A DNA stretch of 64,000 nucleotides, taken from Cenococcum geophilum 1.58 (lineage: Eukaryota; Ascomycota; Dothideomycetes; Gloniales; Gloniaceae). Below are positions 46,680-58,859 of the stretch, piece by piece (the first letter of the stretch is position 1; every line of letters starts with the position of its first letter). The translations under genes and the position numbers were made by a program. The notes below the pieces were generated by a model. It did not search any database. It saw nothing but the letters and a program-made list of their open reading frames with translations, and was not told the origin of the DNA. The DNA lies in NCBI GenBank assembly GCA_001692895.1, contig KV748203.1:1456330-1520329 (forward strand). Direction: 5' to 3'.

Positions 46680-47900
46680 GCTTTCTTAAAGGAGGCTTTT
46701 TAGATAAGAAATTTTTATAAGGAGCTATTTTCAGAATAATAGGACGTTATCTCCGCTCTATACTATTATAACATAGGTTCCCGTTATTGGGCCCTTATAG
46801 AGATATATATTGTTCCTAGCTTAGGTATGCCCTAGTAGTAGTAATTACTAGAAATAACTACAAATATATCTTTTAATAACTTAGACGCTTTTAATAAGCG
46901 TTCTTTTTTAAATTAAGAACGTTATAAAATACTTTAGGGGGCTATTTTCTTAAGTTATAAATGGCTTAAAGTGGTGGAAAGAGAGCTTAAGTTAAATCCT
47001 GTTCTTATTTAGACTTGACTCTATGCGTTTTATGCGGAGAAAAGTTAGACGGAGGTAAACGGTGCTAAGCTAACCTATATAGCTCTTCTTTTATACAATA
47101 TATTTAGAGACATAGTATACCTAAAAGATTTTTTCTTTAGTTCTCTAAGACCGTATAGATATATTAGGGGTACCTTAGAGATTACATTTAATAGTGGGAT
47201 TATTTTAAATGTTGCTAACGTCTTATTCTCTCCTAAGATATTACCTATAAATATAGAGAAGCTACTTTTTAACAGAGGTAAACTTTGTTCAAATTATTTA
47301 TTTTAGAAAAGCACTAACTTCGGATTTAAAGTGCTTAAACTACCCTTTATTTCACTAACTAGATTAAGAATTCCATAGTAGGATAAATGGTTTTTAGTAG
47401 CACAATTAGAAGGCTCCTAAATATTTAAATAGTGGTTTAAGGACTTAGAAGAGGAATACTTATTAGACCGCAATATAGAGGTTAAATACTATAATAACTA
47501 GCGGTATTTATTTAACTTTATTCTTCTATTAAGCTATAGGCTCCGGTCTTTAAGCTTATATTATTCTTAATTTAGCAATAGGCCTATAACTAAATTTAAA
47601 AGTATAAGATTGCTTAGACTTCTCGTTAATATTAATTGAGTAAAATTGTCGCATTTAGCATATTAGGTTTAGCTTGTTTTAGGACTAGCCATATAATTAT
47701 TCGTGGGCGCTTATATAACCAACCCTGTAATTAACTAGCTCTCGCTAGCTGCACCTTACCTAGCACCCCTTTAGCCTTACTATATTAAAGCCCCGCTACA
47801 TTAGAGCTTAGTATTTAGTAATGTCTATCTCTAGAACTAGAAGTGTAGTTAATTTATTAGCTAGGTGCTTATAATTACAAATATATAATTACCGTTTTGT
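46680..47900 (+). pseudogene. unidentified decayed coding sequence
   Basis: A single plus frame (phase checked at 46791 and 47277) reads YWALIEIYIVPSLGMP, TNISFNNLDAFNKRSFLN, WLKVVERELKLNPVLI, TYIALLLYNIFRDIVYLKDF, RGTLEITFNSGIILNVANVL and QWFKDLEEEYLLDRNIEVKY-like segments with only TAA/TAG stops. About 400 codons. No domain recognised. It begins about 85 bp after repeat copy A. Confidence 0.5.
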
Positions 47901-48565
47901 AAGTAGTAAAGAGTGTCTTTTAAAAGCTTAAACTATTTATAGAAAAGTGCAACCTAGAAACTAAATAGAAGACCACTAAAGTATCTACTACATCCTTTAT
48001 ATAATAATGGCTATAGCTACCCCTAGGCCCACTACGCATTAAAATTGCCAATATTTATCTTAAGAATCCTATCCATATTGATTTGTCTATATATATATAG
48101 TCGTAATCGCTTTCTTTACTAACTTAGACGGGTATAAGTACCTTAGGATCCTAGATAATTAACGTATTAAACTAATAACTATATCGCCCTACTACCCGCG
48201 ACGCTAAGCAGTTTATATAGACCTGCTAGGGATACTAGCTATGCTATTAGCAGGAGGGTTATTAGTGCGGATAGTTATGCTAGGCGTAATCTATATTAGT
48301 TAGAAATGCGTAACCCTAGTAGTACGAAGGGAAAATATAAGTGTTTAAACCTAAATACCTAAGGCTTTTTAGAAGGATTTATGTATATCCTCGCCTTCTA
48401 GATAGCTGAGCCTTTATATCGACCTAGATTAGCTACTACTACCTTTTATTTTACCATTAGCTTCTATTACTTTTTTATTATTAAATACTAACTATATAGC
48501 TATATCGTTTAACTAGCACTGCTATATTATTTAGCTGGTACTAAGTAGCAATAGTAGCAATTACG
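47901..48565 (+). other. degraded stretch with a possible hydrophobic coding fragment
   Basis: A frame near 48210-48300 reads DLLGILAMLLAGGLLVRIVM, a potential membrane segment, but it is out of phase with the preceding coding remnant and cannot be tied to a gene. Confidence 0.3.
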
Positions 48566-48570
48566 TATTA

Positions 48571-48697
48571 TGTGAGGTGATAAGCTCCGCACCACTCAGC
48601 CACACAAACCCGCAAAAGGTAAGCAAGTGACTGGCTTAATGCCAGGCACGGCTGTGCGGAACAATACATATAGGCGAGGTGACCTCGTCACCTGACA
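48571..48697. mobile_element. solo LTR, 127 bp, not RIP-mutated
   Basis: Begins TGTGAGGTGATAAGCTCCGC and ends CTCGTCACCTGACA, inverted termini of the same type as element A, with exact TATTA target duplications at 48566-48570 and 48698-48702. GC-rich and free of the TA excess of its surroundings. It has one LTR only, so it is probably the product of LTR-LTR recombination; a very short non-autonomous element is the alternative. Confidence 0.85.
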
Positions 48698-48719
48698 TAT
48701 TATCTTCGGCATCGCTGTT

Positions 48720-49876
48720 AATCTTCGCCACTATATAGTGTATATAGATAGCTTGTAAATTAAGCTTTAATAGGCAGAGTTCTTATTCTTAATCGTCCAG
48801 TTTAACGCTTTACTTTTTTAATAGGGGCCGTAACATTTCGTCTAGTTAAAGTAGACGCTGCTCTAAATGTTAACGCTTGTATAGGTTAGAGAGTTATGGT
48901 TTAGGTATATAATAGGATCGCTTAATTTTTATATATTAAGTTGCTGCTATATTTAAAGCTAGAGGAAGGACACAGGGGATATACTATAATGGTAATAATA
49001 ACGCTCTCTATAGTATAAAAACCCTCTAAATATATTATTTATCCTACTTTACAGTACACACGGATAAAGAATGTCTACGTAAGTTAGCCCGCTTAGGCGC
49101 CGAGTTAGGCCTCTCTACTTAGGGAATTAACGTTTTTTATTTATCGCTTGTGCGGATACTAAGCTCTTACTTATAAAGAAGCATTAACCATTATAAGAAC
49201 TTTAGGAAAGACCTTTATAATCTACGTTATATCTAGCAGATCCGAGAATACTATACTAGAGGAGGCTTAGCCATATATAGGATAAGCACGTTAACGCGTA
49301 GATTTGGCCTTAGGAGTATTATCCTATCTTTACTATAATTTACTAGCCTACTAGCGAGTTAATTAGAGGAATTTTGTTATTTCCTTTAAGAAGAAAAATA
49401 AATAGTTTTAAGTCTATTTTTCTAGCACAGATTTAAACGAATCCGCGAGCTTTACCCCTAAATTAAAATCATTTAAAGCTCCATCTTCAGAATTAGACTT
49501 ATCTTTAATATATTGCTTAATTGCACCAAAACATATCCGTGGCATAAACGCGTCTTAATTAATAGCTTTACTATTTAAAATGTTTTCTAAGAGGGAGTTA
49601 TCTTTTATAAGTCGTGGCTAAATAAGCTTTAATATTGCCCCGAGGAACTCCTTAGAAATCCCATATTTACTATAAGTGGACATTATAGATACCATTTTAG
49701 CGACGTCCAACTAGGTAGAGCCTAGTGGAGAGTAATTAGGATTCTTAACTGGCTCCTTACCACCTAGAGTATTACCTAGTAATATGTTAAAAGATAAGGA
49801 GGAGTTAGTTATCTACTCCCGCGCTTACGCTCGCGTTTACCTCTAGCGCTTACCTTTTTCCTTTTTCCTCTTCTTC
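48720..49876 (-). pseudogene. downstream part of an unidentified gene split by gypsy family 2 copy 2
   Basis: A minus frame enters from the insertion site at 49877 as IRKKRKKEKGKR and continues NSSLSFNILLGNTLGGKEPV, VAKMVSIMSTYSKYGISKEF, NSLLENILNSKAIN, DAFMPRICFGAIKQYIKDKS and ALNDFNLGVKLADSFKSVLE, then TPKAKSTR and a longer tail. Stops are TAA/TAG. The part upstream of the insertion is at 55846-56180 and joins in the same phase. No family assigned. Confidence 0.6.
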
Positions 49877-49881
49877 CTTAT

Positions 49882-50240
49882 TGTCACGGGACACCCCCGT
49901 GACACCTTATACACGTCCACCTGTTTCCACCGACTCAGCAACTAGAGACTGACCACGAGACGGCAATTTGCGGCAATCTGACGGCAATCTGCCATATTCT
50001 GCCATATTCCGCCAAGTTCCACTAAATCCTACCAAGTTCTGCCAGGACTACCACCTAAATCCTATTCTACTCCGTATATATATTAACCAAGCAACCAAGC
50101 TAACGATATATACCCTTTCTTCCCATTTCCCTACCTTCTCTCCTTACGTAACGTTTTAACCTTATTATACAGTTCATATACATAGCTTAATAATATCTAC
50201 TTCGTTATATATTATCACCACTTATACTTACTCCGTAACA
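49882..50240 (+). repeat. 5' LTR, gypsy family 2 copy 2
   Basis: 359 bp, TGTCACGGGACACCCCCGTG to CTTACTCCGTAACA. Carries tandem CGGCAATCTGA units (about 49963-49990). The internal CACGGGACACCCCCGTG is a near-palindrome at the LTR edge. Confidence 0.95.
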
Positions 50241-50275
50241 CTACATTACGTTAACCACTTACACTACTACCCAAA

Positions 50276-51619
50276 ATAGAAAACGCACCTAAAGCCCCCA
50301 TAACGGCCGCCAATATTATATCCATTCTCTAAGAACAAATGGCAAGTATATAGAAGTCCTTTATAGAGGCCCTTAAATAATAATAAGTTACCCTAACTTA
50401 ACAACAAGCTAAATAAGAAGCACGGTATTAGAAAACAATAGAAGCCCTTTAAGAAAAAGTCAGTACCCTTAAGATGCCTACGCCAGAACCCTAAGACCAA
50501 ACACTATCTCCGAAGTTAAATACGCGAAACGCGAGTCCCAAACCTATAGCAGCTATTTATCCCAAACCAACTACCGCACTATAACAATCCAAATAGTTAC
50601 CCGACCCCCTAGTATTTACTAGTAAACAATAAGAGCTCCAATTATTTCTAAGCCAGCTAAAAAATAAGCTAACTAGTAACGCCAACTATTACCTAACCAA
50701 AGCTAACCGACTCTATTACGCCCTAAGTTAACTAGGAGGAGAGGTAGCTAACCTTATTAAACCTCTTTAGCCAACCTCAGTATAAAGCCTAGTTGTACTT
50801 CTTAAAGCCTTATACAGTAACCTAAACCGCTAAGCTACTACCTAGAGAAAGATAAACTACATAGCTTAAGGAACAAAAAGTTTCCTAGTATACTTCTCCG
50901 AATTTAACCATTACGTAAGGGAAACAGGCTAAAACAACTCCGCACTAATTAACAGCCTTATTAAATCTCTAAGCCCCAAACTAAAAACCTCCCTAATAGG
51001 CGTAGACCTATTAGGAGCCCTTAACGCCTATACAAACGTCATTAACAAATAGTATAATAATATACTACGCCTGATACCAAAACACGCCCCTTAATACAAT
51101 ACAACAGCCCCATAAACGTCTACCAAGTTGTCTCAGCCTAAGCACCCTAACGCCATAGATATTAACACTAGAACCCTAGAGTACGCCCTACTAGGGTCCC
51201 CTAAATAAGAAAGACGTATTAAGCTAGGCCTTTACTTTAAATACGGAAGAAAGGATTATATCTTAAAACACTACCTTATCCCCCTACCTACGCACCAAAA
51301 CAATTTACAAACGGCTAACACTAACAGCCGTTTACCGCATTAATCTTCCGGTTACCGTCCCCAATCTTTATCTAATTCCAGCCCCACGTCTAATAAGCAC
51401 CATTTATAAAAACGAAGCTCCAACCAATACTCTATAAGAACCCCACCCTAATCGCCTCTAAAAAAAAGGTCCTAGAGCTAAGTCGCTCTCCAAAACGGCT
51501 CTGTCTTAGGATCTCATTAAACGCATTTAACGTCACAAACTCCGACTCTTAGGACCGTAGCATAACTATTAACTACCGTCTTTAGCAGAATAGTTAATAG
51601 GCTAACGCTTAAATCCTAA
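50276..51619 (+). pseudogene. gag of gypsy family 2 copy 2
   Basis: Start read as ATA-GAA-AAC-GCA-CCT-AAA (ATG mutated), followed by a predicted helical region, a Pro-rich linker, a capsid-like part (NLIKPL, LVVLLKALYSNLNR, KSFLVYFSEFNHYVRETGQN) and one knuckle at 51233-51274 reading YFKYGRKDYILKHY, the spacing of C-X2-C-X4-H-X4-C with Cys and His codons mutated to Tyr. Frame 2 runs to TAA 51617-51619; pol uses the -1 frame as in family 1. Confidence 0.85.
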
Positions 51620-54600
51620 TTAATATAGGAGCTAGCGGCATAGGATTTATTAACAAGATCTTTACGTAAGATAATAGTTTTACCCTAACCCCCCTTAACC
51701 AGCATATTAATGTATTTAGATTTAACGGCAAACGTACCATCTTAGGCCGTATTACCTATATAGCAGCCCTAAAACTCCAATACCTAAACCATAAAGAACT
51801 AATTAAGCTTTTCGTTACCACCTTGGGTCACTTAGTAATCCTTAAACAACCTTAGATAAAGCTATATAAGGTAACTATCAACTAGAATAACCTTAAGCTT
51901 CTATTTACCGCCTCCCGTTATAAGCAGAAGTGCCTTATAACTCACTACCCTGACCCTAAACTAAAACCTAGGAAATCTACTAAGATCTACCAGCCTAAGA
52001 TTTCTACCAATATCTACCCCGCGCCTAAGGAATCTACCAGATTCTACTAACCTAAGAATTCCACCAAATTCCACCGATATAAGATTTCTACCAATATCTA
52101 CTAAAAATCTAGAAATCCTACCAAACCCCATAAACCAACCCCAATTACTACACCACCCTAAACTAAGTAGAAGCTTAAGCTTAGCATATAGGAGTACTAG
52201 AAAAACTAGTACCCTATAATAAAAAGAATACTTAAAGAACCCAAACCTAAATCTAACACTAACTCTATACCTAATACTAAACCTAAACCTAAATAAGAAA
52301 CTATATAAGAGACTATAGACGATCCAAGAGAGCTCAACACCCTAAATATCCGCATAATTGGAGCTACTCCGCTAGCTTAGCTTGCTAAGAAGCCTAAATA
52401 TACAATTTTCGCTATCACAATAGCTAATATTAAGAAAGCCTTAGCATTAAAGAAGTATACTAACCCTATCACGAAGGTACCAGTAGAGTACTATTACCGC
52501 TTAGACGCATTCTTATAAAAGGAAGCCGATAAGCTACTAGAATACCAACTATATAACCATAAGATTGTACTTAAAGAAGGAAAGCAGCCTAGATTTAGAC
52601 CCCTATACGGAATATCCTAAAACAAACTCTAAGTACTATAAAAGTATCTAGACAAGAACCTAAGTAAAGGATTTATTAGAGCAAGCTCTTTACCTATAGC
52701 CGTACTAGTAATCTTTATTAAGAAACCTAGCGGCGGTCTACGCTTCTGCGTAGATTACCAAGCCCTTAACGCCGTTACTATTAAAAACCAATATCCGATC
52801 CCGTTAATACAAAAGACGCTAAACTAACTAAGCAAGGCTCGCTATTATACGAAGCTTAATATCATCTCTGCATTTAACCGCCTCCGTATAGCAAAGGGAG
52901 ATAAATAGCTTACCGCATTTCGTACTCGGTATAGATTATTTAAATACTTAGTAACACCATTTGGCCTCATAAATACTCTAAGCTCGTTTCAACATTACGT
53001 AAACAACACCCTACGCCCCTACCTAGACATCTTCTATACTACTTATATCGACGATATCTTGATATATAGTAATAACCTAACCAAATATCGGAAATACGTT
53101 AACCTTGTTCTATAAGCCCTACATAAAGCTAGTCTACAATTAGATATAGATAAATACGAGTTTTATAAAACAGAAGTTCTATACCTTAGGCTTCTTATTT
53201 CTACAAACGGCATATAAATAGACTTAAAGAAAATCGAAGCAATTATAAACTGGCAAGAACCCAAGAACATTAAGGACGTAAGAGCCTTTATAGGATTTGC
53301 CAATTTCTACTAACGGTTTATTAACAACTTCTCCGCCCTAGTTTTACCCCTTATAGCTCTAACCTAAAAGGATAAAGCCTTTATCTTTAACAAGGAATGC
53401 AAGAAGGCCTTTGCTTATCTAAAGGTTATATTTACCACCGCGCCTATATTCTAACACTTTAACCCAAACCAAATAAGTGTTATAGAAGCTGACTTATCCA
53501 ACTACGTCACTAGAGGCATCCTATCTCAATATAATAAAGAGGGAGTATTGCACCCCGTAGCATACTACTTAAAATAACTAAGCCCAGCTAAATATAACTA
53601 CGAGATCTACAACAAGGAACTGCTGGCTATTATTAAATACTTTAAGTAATGGCGACCCAAACTAGAAGGCGCTAGATTCCTAATTAAGGTCCTTAGTGAT
53701 TATAAGAACCTATAGTACTTTACAACTATAAAACAGCTAAGCTACCGTTAGGCCCGCTGGTCAGAATACCTATCTCGTTTCCAATTCTCAATTACATACC
53801 GCCTAGGCGTTTAAGGCTAGAAGCCTAATGCCCTAACCCAACACTCATAAGACGCGCTAGTACTAAAAGAGGCACGTTCTTACCAAAATTAGACCTTACT
53901 TCGCCCTAAACTATTTAACCCTCCTACTAAAGATCTTATAGTATAAGTCCTTAAAATAACTAATTAATTAATTAAACAGATTATAACTAATAAATACCCA
54001 AATAACGAGTTTATCCAAGAGACGCTTAAGCTAATTTAAGATAGCATTAGACGCTCTAAGAAGATCTCTTTAAGTAAATATAAAGCTCGCAAAAACCGCT
54101 TATATTACTAGAACCATCTAGTTATCCCTAATTACAATAAACTTAAGCTTAAGCTCCTTAAATACGTATATAACCTACCAGTAGCCAGCCACCCAGGCTA
54201 AGAAAAAACCCTAAAGCTACTCTAACGGGAGTACTACTAGCCAAATATATATAATATAACACAAAGGTACGTCTCTAGCTGTTACGTCTGCCGACAAGCT
54301 AAAGCTTTACATAAGATATATAACGGCCTTCTAAAACTACTGCCTGTTCCGGACCAAAGATAGAAGGATATCTTAATTAACTTTATTATTAACCTCCCTA
54401 TAAGTAAGGGCTGCACAAATATTATAGTAGTTATAGACCGACTATCTAAGATAAGACACTTAATCGCCTACCCCAATATATTAATACCTGCCGTTACCCA
54501 ACTATTTCTAGACCACGTATAAAAACTCCACAGACTCCCCAAAACGATTATCTCCGATAGAGGTAGCCAGTTTATCTCTACATTTTAGAAAGAACTAACT

Positions 54601-55470
54601 ACCTAACTCCGCATTAAAGCACTATTATCTATAGCATACCACCCAGAAACGGATAGTTAAACGAAATGTATAAACGCTATAATGGAACAGTACATTCGGA
54701 TATACACGTTATACTTACAAGATAACTAGATTAACTAGCTTATATTCGCCGAGTTTACCGCAAATAATTCCGTTTCGGAAACCATAAAGGTCTCCCCATT
54801 CCTAGCCAACTACGGCCAGTATCTACAAATGGGTTTTAAACCCTTTAGTAATATTCCTCGCCCTACTTATTACGCCTTGTAAGTTACAGAAGCAAATAAA
54901 TTTATAGAGAAGATAGAGGAACTATAATAGTTCCTTACTGACGAAATAATATGGGCTTAATCTGTTTATAAAGCCGCAGCAAATAAGAAACGAACCCTAG
55001 CACCGGCCTACTAAATTAGTAACTTCGTCTAGCTAAATATAAGAAATCTAAACACAAAACGACCTACTAAGAAGCTTAATTAGAAGAACGCTGGCCCTTA
55101 TAAGATCAAGAAGGTTATCTCCTCCTACGCCTACCGACTAAAGCTCCCTAATACGGTTAAAATCCACCCTATATTCCACACGTCAGTCCTTTACCCCGCT
55201 ACTCCTATATTAGACGCCCTGCCCAGACAGATACAAGACCCTCCCCTACTAGTTAAAGTGGATGGTAAGAATAAGTACTTTATTAAAAGAATTAATAATA
55301 TTAAGTATAATAAACGGAAACGTTAATATATATATCTTATAAAATGGAGAGGCTTTACTAAGCCCTTATAGGAACCTATTAACTCTATAGGACTTACACA
55401 AGCCGCAGAAGACTTTTACAAACTCCATCTAGAACTACCACAGCCCCATCTCGCAGAAGCTCGAGTTTAA
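51560..55470 (+). pseudogene. pol of gypsy family 2 copy 2
   Basis: One frame from protease to stop (phase checked at 51622, 53044, 55336; stop TAA 55468-55470). The protease motif reads NIGAS where DTGAS is expected (51622). [22 protein letters not shown] (~52735), FGLINTLSSFQ, and an intact YIDDILIY box at 53044-53067. RNase [18 protein letters not shown] (~53600). Integrase: CRQAKALH knuckle end, ISDRGSQFIS (~54550) and AYHPETDSQTK. The chromodomain YLIKWRGFTKP (~55330-55370) is near the C-terminus. The interval between protease and RT is Lys/Pro/Ser-rich and hypervariable. Confidence 0.93.
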
Positions 55471-55481
55471 AGGGGGGGTAC
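55471..55481 (+). promoter_or_regulatory. polypurine tract, gypsy family 2 copy 2
   Basis: AGGGGGGGTAC directly after the pol stop and before the 3' LTR. Confidence 0.75.
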
Positions 55482-55840
55482 TGTTATAGGACACCCCCGT
55501 GACACCTTATACACGTCCACCTGTTTCCACCGACTTAGCAACTAGAGACTAACCACAAGACGGCAATTTACGGCAATCTGACGGCAATCTGCTATATTCT
55601 GCTATATTCCGCCAAGTTCCACTAAATCCTACTAAGTTCTGCTAGGACCACTACCTAAATCCTATTCTGCTCCGTGCACGTGTTAACTAAGTAACCAAGC
55701 TAACAATATATACCCTTTCTTCCCGTTTCCCTACCTTCTCTCCTTACGCAACGTCTTGACCTTATCACACAGTTCATGTACATAGCTTAATAATATCTAC
55801 TTCGTTATATATTATCACCACTTATGCTTACTCCGTAACA
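55482..55840 (+). repeat. 3' LTR, gypsy family 2 copy 2
   Basis: 359 bp, TGTTATAGGACACCCCC to ACTCCGTAACA, colinear with 49882-50240. Confidence 0.95.
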
Positions 55841-55845
55841 CTTAT

Positions 55846-56180
55846 CTCCCTTTTTATGCGCTACTAAAGCTTCCTATACTTATTGTTTGGCTCCCTAGTC
55901 GTTATAATCTATAAAATGTCTGTTAGCAGCTCCTCCCTACCATACTCTTCCTTATTATGGCCCGCAGTCGCTAGTATCTCTAGCTCCTTATCTATAGTAC
56001 GGTTACGTTAGCGGTAAGAAGGAAAATATAACCGTCTCCGAATTGGGGATGTTAAGATATTTAATAAAAAGGGCCAAGCTTTGCTCTAGGCTAGTATGCT
56101 ATAACTTTAAGGGTTTTAATAGGGTAGATTGCGAGGAGTTATGCTAAAGAACTCGTTATTAATTATAACGTAGCTGATAT
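55846..56180 (-). pseudogene. upstream part of the gene split by gypsy family 2 copy 2
   Basis: Minus frame: RNRTIDKELEILATAGHNKE, EYGREELLTDIL, ITTTREPNNKYRKL and RIKRE, running into the insertion site, where the frame continues at 49876. The joined phase across the 5-bp target duplication is consistent, so the gene existed before the gypsy insertion. The protein is basic and helical; the family is unknown. Confidence 0.6.
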
Positions 56181-56189
56181 AACTTAGCT

Positions 56190-57495
56190 CTAGCTAACTC
56201 TAATAACATCTAGATACTTTCCGCTTTATAGGATTCTACCCTACTTACTAAGTTTAAGGAGCGCCGCCACTATACAATCTAGCCAGATTCCTATAGTTTT
56301 ATCCCGTCCGCATAAGCTAGCCCCGCTCGGTTAAACCTATATAAAGACATCCATTAGTGCTTATATAAATTTACCCTATTTAATTAACTTCTAAATATTA
56401 TACTTATCTAATCCGGTCTACTTATAAACGCTTACACTATCCAATCCAGCCCCTTGTTTTATATTAGGCCGTCTTTATATAATACTACTCCCTTTACTAC
56501 AGCTTTTTACGCTCCTTAGAGCTATACCTACTTTAAATTTACGCCGCTCTGTTAACTAGTTAACGTTAGCACTATCTTATCTATATTGGCTATGCCTACC
56601 CTACTCGCTTAAACGGTAGGGGCCCACTAATATAACCCCCCTACTCTTAATTAGGCCGTATCTATATAATAATCTACATAACTTAGGCTAAACCTAGCTA
56701 ACACTATCTAATCTAGTTTACTCTTTACCAAGCTATACCCCCATAAGCCCGCGCCCCGCAGTTTAACCTATTTAATTTACTCCCTTATTTCCCTATTAGC
56801 GCTATTTAAGGAGCATTTAAGTTTATACTAGGTAAAGCGGGTTTATTAAATCTCCTCTTTAACCTATACCCTAGTCTACTCCTAAAGTATCTAAAGGCGC
56901 TACCTAATCTAATTATTCTAGCTATTTATGTTATAGGGTTTATTTAAGAGTACGTAAAAATCCTTTAAACAATTGCCTTGCGGTTTTATAGTTGTAAGTA
57001 GTAAATATAAAGGAAAAACTATATAGTTATTAGCTAGAAGTTAATACGGAAATACTATTAAAATACTTAAAAGAATAAAATAATAGTTAATAAGGAGCAT
57101 TTTGTACCATATAGCTATTTTAAATAATTTTAATTACGGCATAATAACCTAAAATCTAAAGCTGTGCATAAGTTAAGCTAAAGTTAGTGTGGTTGTAATA
57201 AGGGGTAAGCGTAAATACGTTAGCGACGGCCTTAAGGATTTAAGGAGGTAGCTAAGTCTAAGGCAGCAGTCTTGGCCGAAACTTTAGTTTAAGGCGATGT
57301 TGGGCATCTTTAGCCGATTCCTAAATTTGGGCCCCAAGGGCCCAGAACCGGACCCCTCCTTACGTGCTTAGGGTGTGCTTAGGGCTGCTTACCCTCGGCT
57401 TAGGTTAAAGCGGCGGCTGCTTAGGTCTAAAGACGGAAAGGGATTTTGGTAAGGGGAGTTTTCGTTAAAGACTATAGGGGTAGGGGAGGTATATA
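56190..57495. repeat. unclassified dispersed repeat, copy B
   Basis: Colinear with 45165-46595 but lacking several segments (for example the part matching 45305-45375). It ends with the same block: a GGGCCCCAAGGGCCC palindrome (57330-57344), repeated CTTAGGG units, and GGGGAGTTTTCGTTAAAGAC. Beyond 57495 the two copies diverge abruptly. Confidence 0.75.
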
Positions 57496-58560
57496 GTAGT
57501 GTAGCCCGCGAAGCCCTACTGCACGTGTCCACGTCGCCGCGGGTAGAAACATCATTTGGAATCCGTTCCTATTAATGGCCAAGTGCAGAGGCGATGGTAG
57601 AGAGCCGTCGCAGCGCGTGCAGCGCTGTCGTTCGACTCTATGGTAATGAGCACGCGACGCGTACATCGCCCTCAACAACACCAGGAGCCTCACTGCCTCC
57701 ACTTAGAGCTCCTATTCTACCATCTAGGGAGGCCCATCAAGGGAAACTGGGATACGAAAACCGCCCGATATACGACTACCTGGCTCGCAGCCAGGCCCGA
57801 AACTGGCCTTATCTAGCTAGTCAACGTAGACGCGTCCTAGGCGTATAACAGGACACCCTTAGGCTTGCACTAGCTCTAAGATCGTAAAGTGTGCGCGATA
57901 AGGGCGTAGGGATCCTCTTTTTATAAGAACTTATTAAGGTTAACGCGTCGCAGATACTTTATACGAAACTTATTAAGGCCCTAAGGCCACAGCAAAGAAC
58001 TTGTTAAGGCCCTACCTAGAGAACTTATTAAGGCCCCTCTACGAGGGCCTATCTGGTATCCGGTTACACCCAGGTGACTTAGAAAAGGGTCTTAATAGGC
58101 GTGGTGCGCGCGACCTGGTACAGTAATAGTGACGCGATAGCGACGCGACGGCGACCAGACGGCTTAACGAGGTGGAAACACGGGCAAAGCTCTAGGCAGC
58201 GGAAACATAGGCCAGCTTTAACGGCCCCATGGCGTTCAACTTACAGTTAACTCACAGGCGACTCACAGGAGGGTCTTAATAGGCGTGGTGCACGCAACCT
58301 AATACGCATATATATAATGCGACTTATAGGAGGGTCTTAATAGGCGTGGTATATATAACCTAATGTATATATATGGGGGAGGTTATAGGGGAAATATAGG
58401 CCAGTTGGACAATAACTTGACAGTTAGAGACATAGGTACAGCTTATAAAAAGAGGGGACATAAGCTTAGTTAGTAGGAGGGGGGGGAGTAGGTTGCCTGG
58501 TGCGGGACCTAGTATCTCTACGGCCCCCCTCCTATAAGACACAGTCGGCCTATTATAAGG
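57496..58560. other. GC-richer, weakly RIP-mutated stretch with short repeats
   Basis: Base composition and CpG content change abruptly at 57496. Repeats: GAACTTATTAAGGCCCT four times (57926-58035) and GGGTCTTAATAGGCGTGGT three times (58088, 58268, 58328; the last two 60 bp apart). The open frames on both strands at 57472-57848 and 58360-58542 lack recognisable domains. It may be the 5' UTR of the adjoining LINE, or an unrelated host segment. Confidence 0.45.
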
Positions 58561-58859
58561 AGACTCTTACAGGCAACGCGAAACGGGAACTAGCAGTAGT
58601 ATAGGGTGTTACACGCCTATACTTCTACTAGCCTCCTATAGGGCGTAGTGCGTAGTAGCCACTGCTAGCTCTAGGGACCTTACCCCTTAGCTAGGCTCTA
58701 ACCCCTAGTATACCTAGTAGGTAGGTAGGATTACGTCCTAGCCAGAGAGATTACTATATAGCTTAAGAGAACGGATGCGCGTGTCGGTATATTAACAGAC
58801 GGAACCGTTCGCCTCTAGGGCGGCTTGCTAGTAAGATATGCTTAAGGAGCAAATAGGAG

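Larger units (their letters stand above)
49882..55840 (+). mobile_element. complete Ty3/gypsy chromovirus, family 2, plus-strand copy (5959 bp)
   Basis: Two 359-bp LTRs with exact CTTAT target duplications (49877-49881, 55841-55845). Interior order gag, protease, RT, RNase H, integrase, chromodomain. Same family as 32493-41134 by LTR and coding similarity; the LTRs are 11 bp shorter, the length of one CGGCAATCTGA unit. No frameshift in pol; RIP stops throughout. It interrupts a minus-strand gene. Confidence 0.95.

Noticed and set aside
46680..47900. Starship captain (DUF3435 tyrosine recombinase)
   Set aside because: Length and position were tempting, but I found none of the conserved Arg...His-x-x-Arg...Tyr arrangement.
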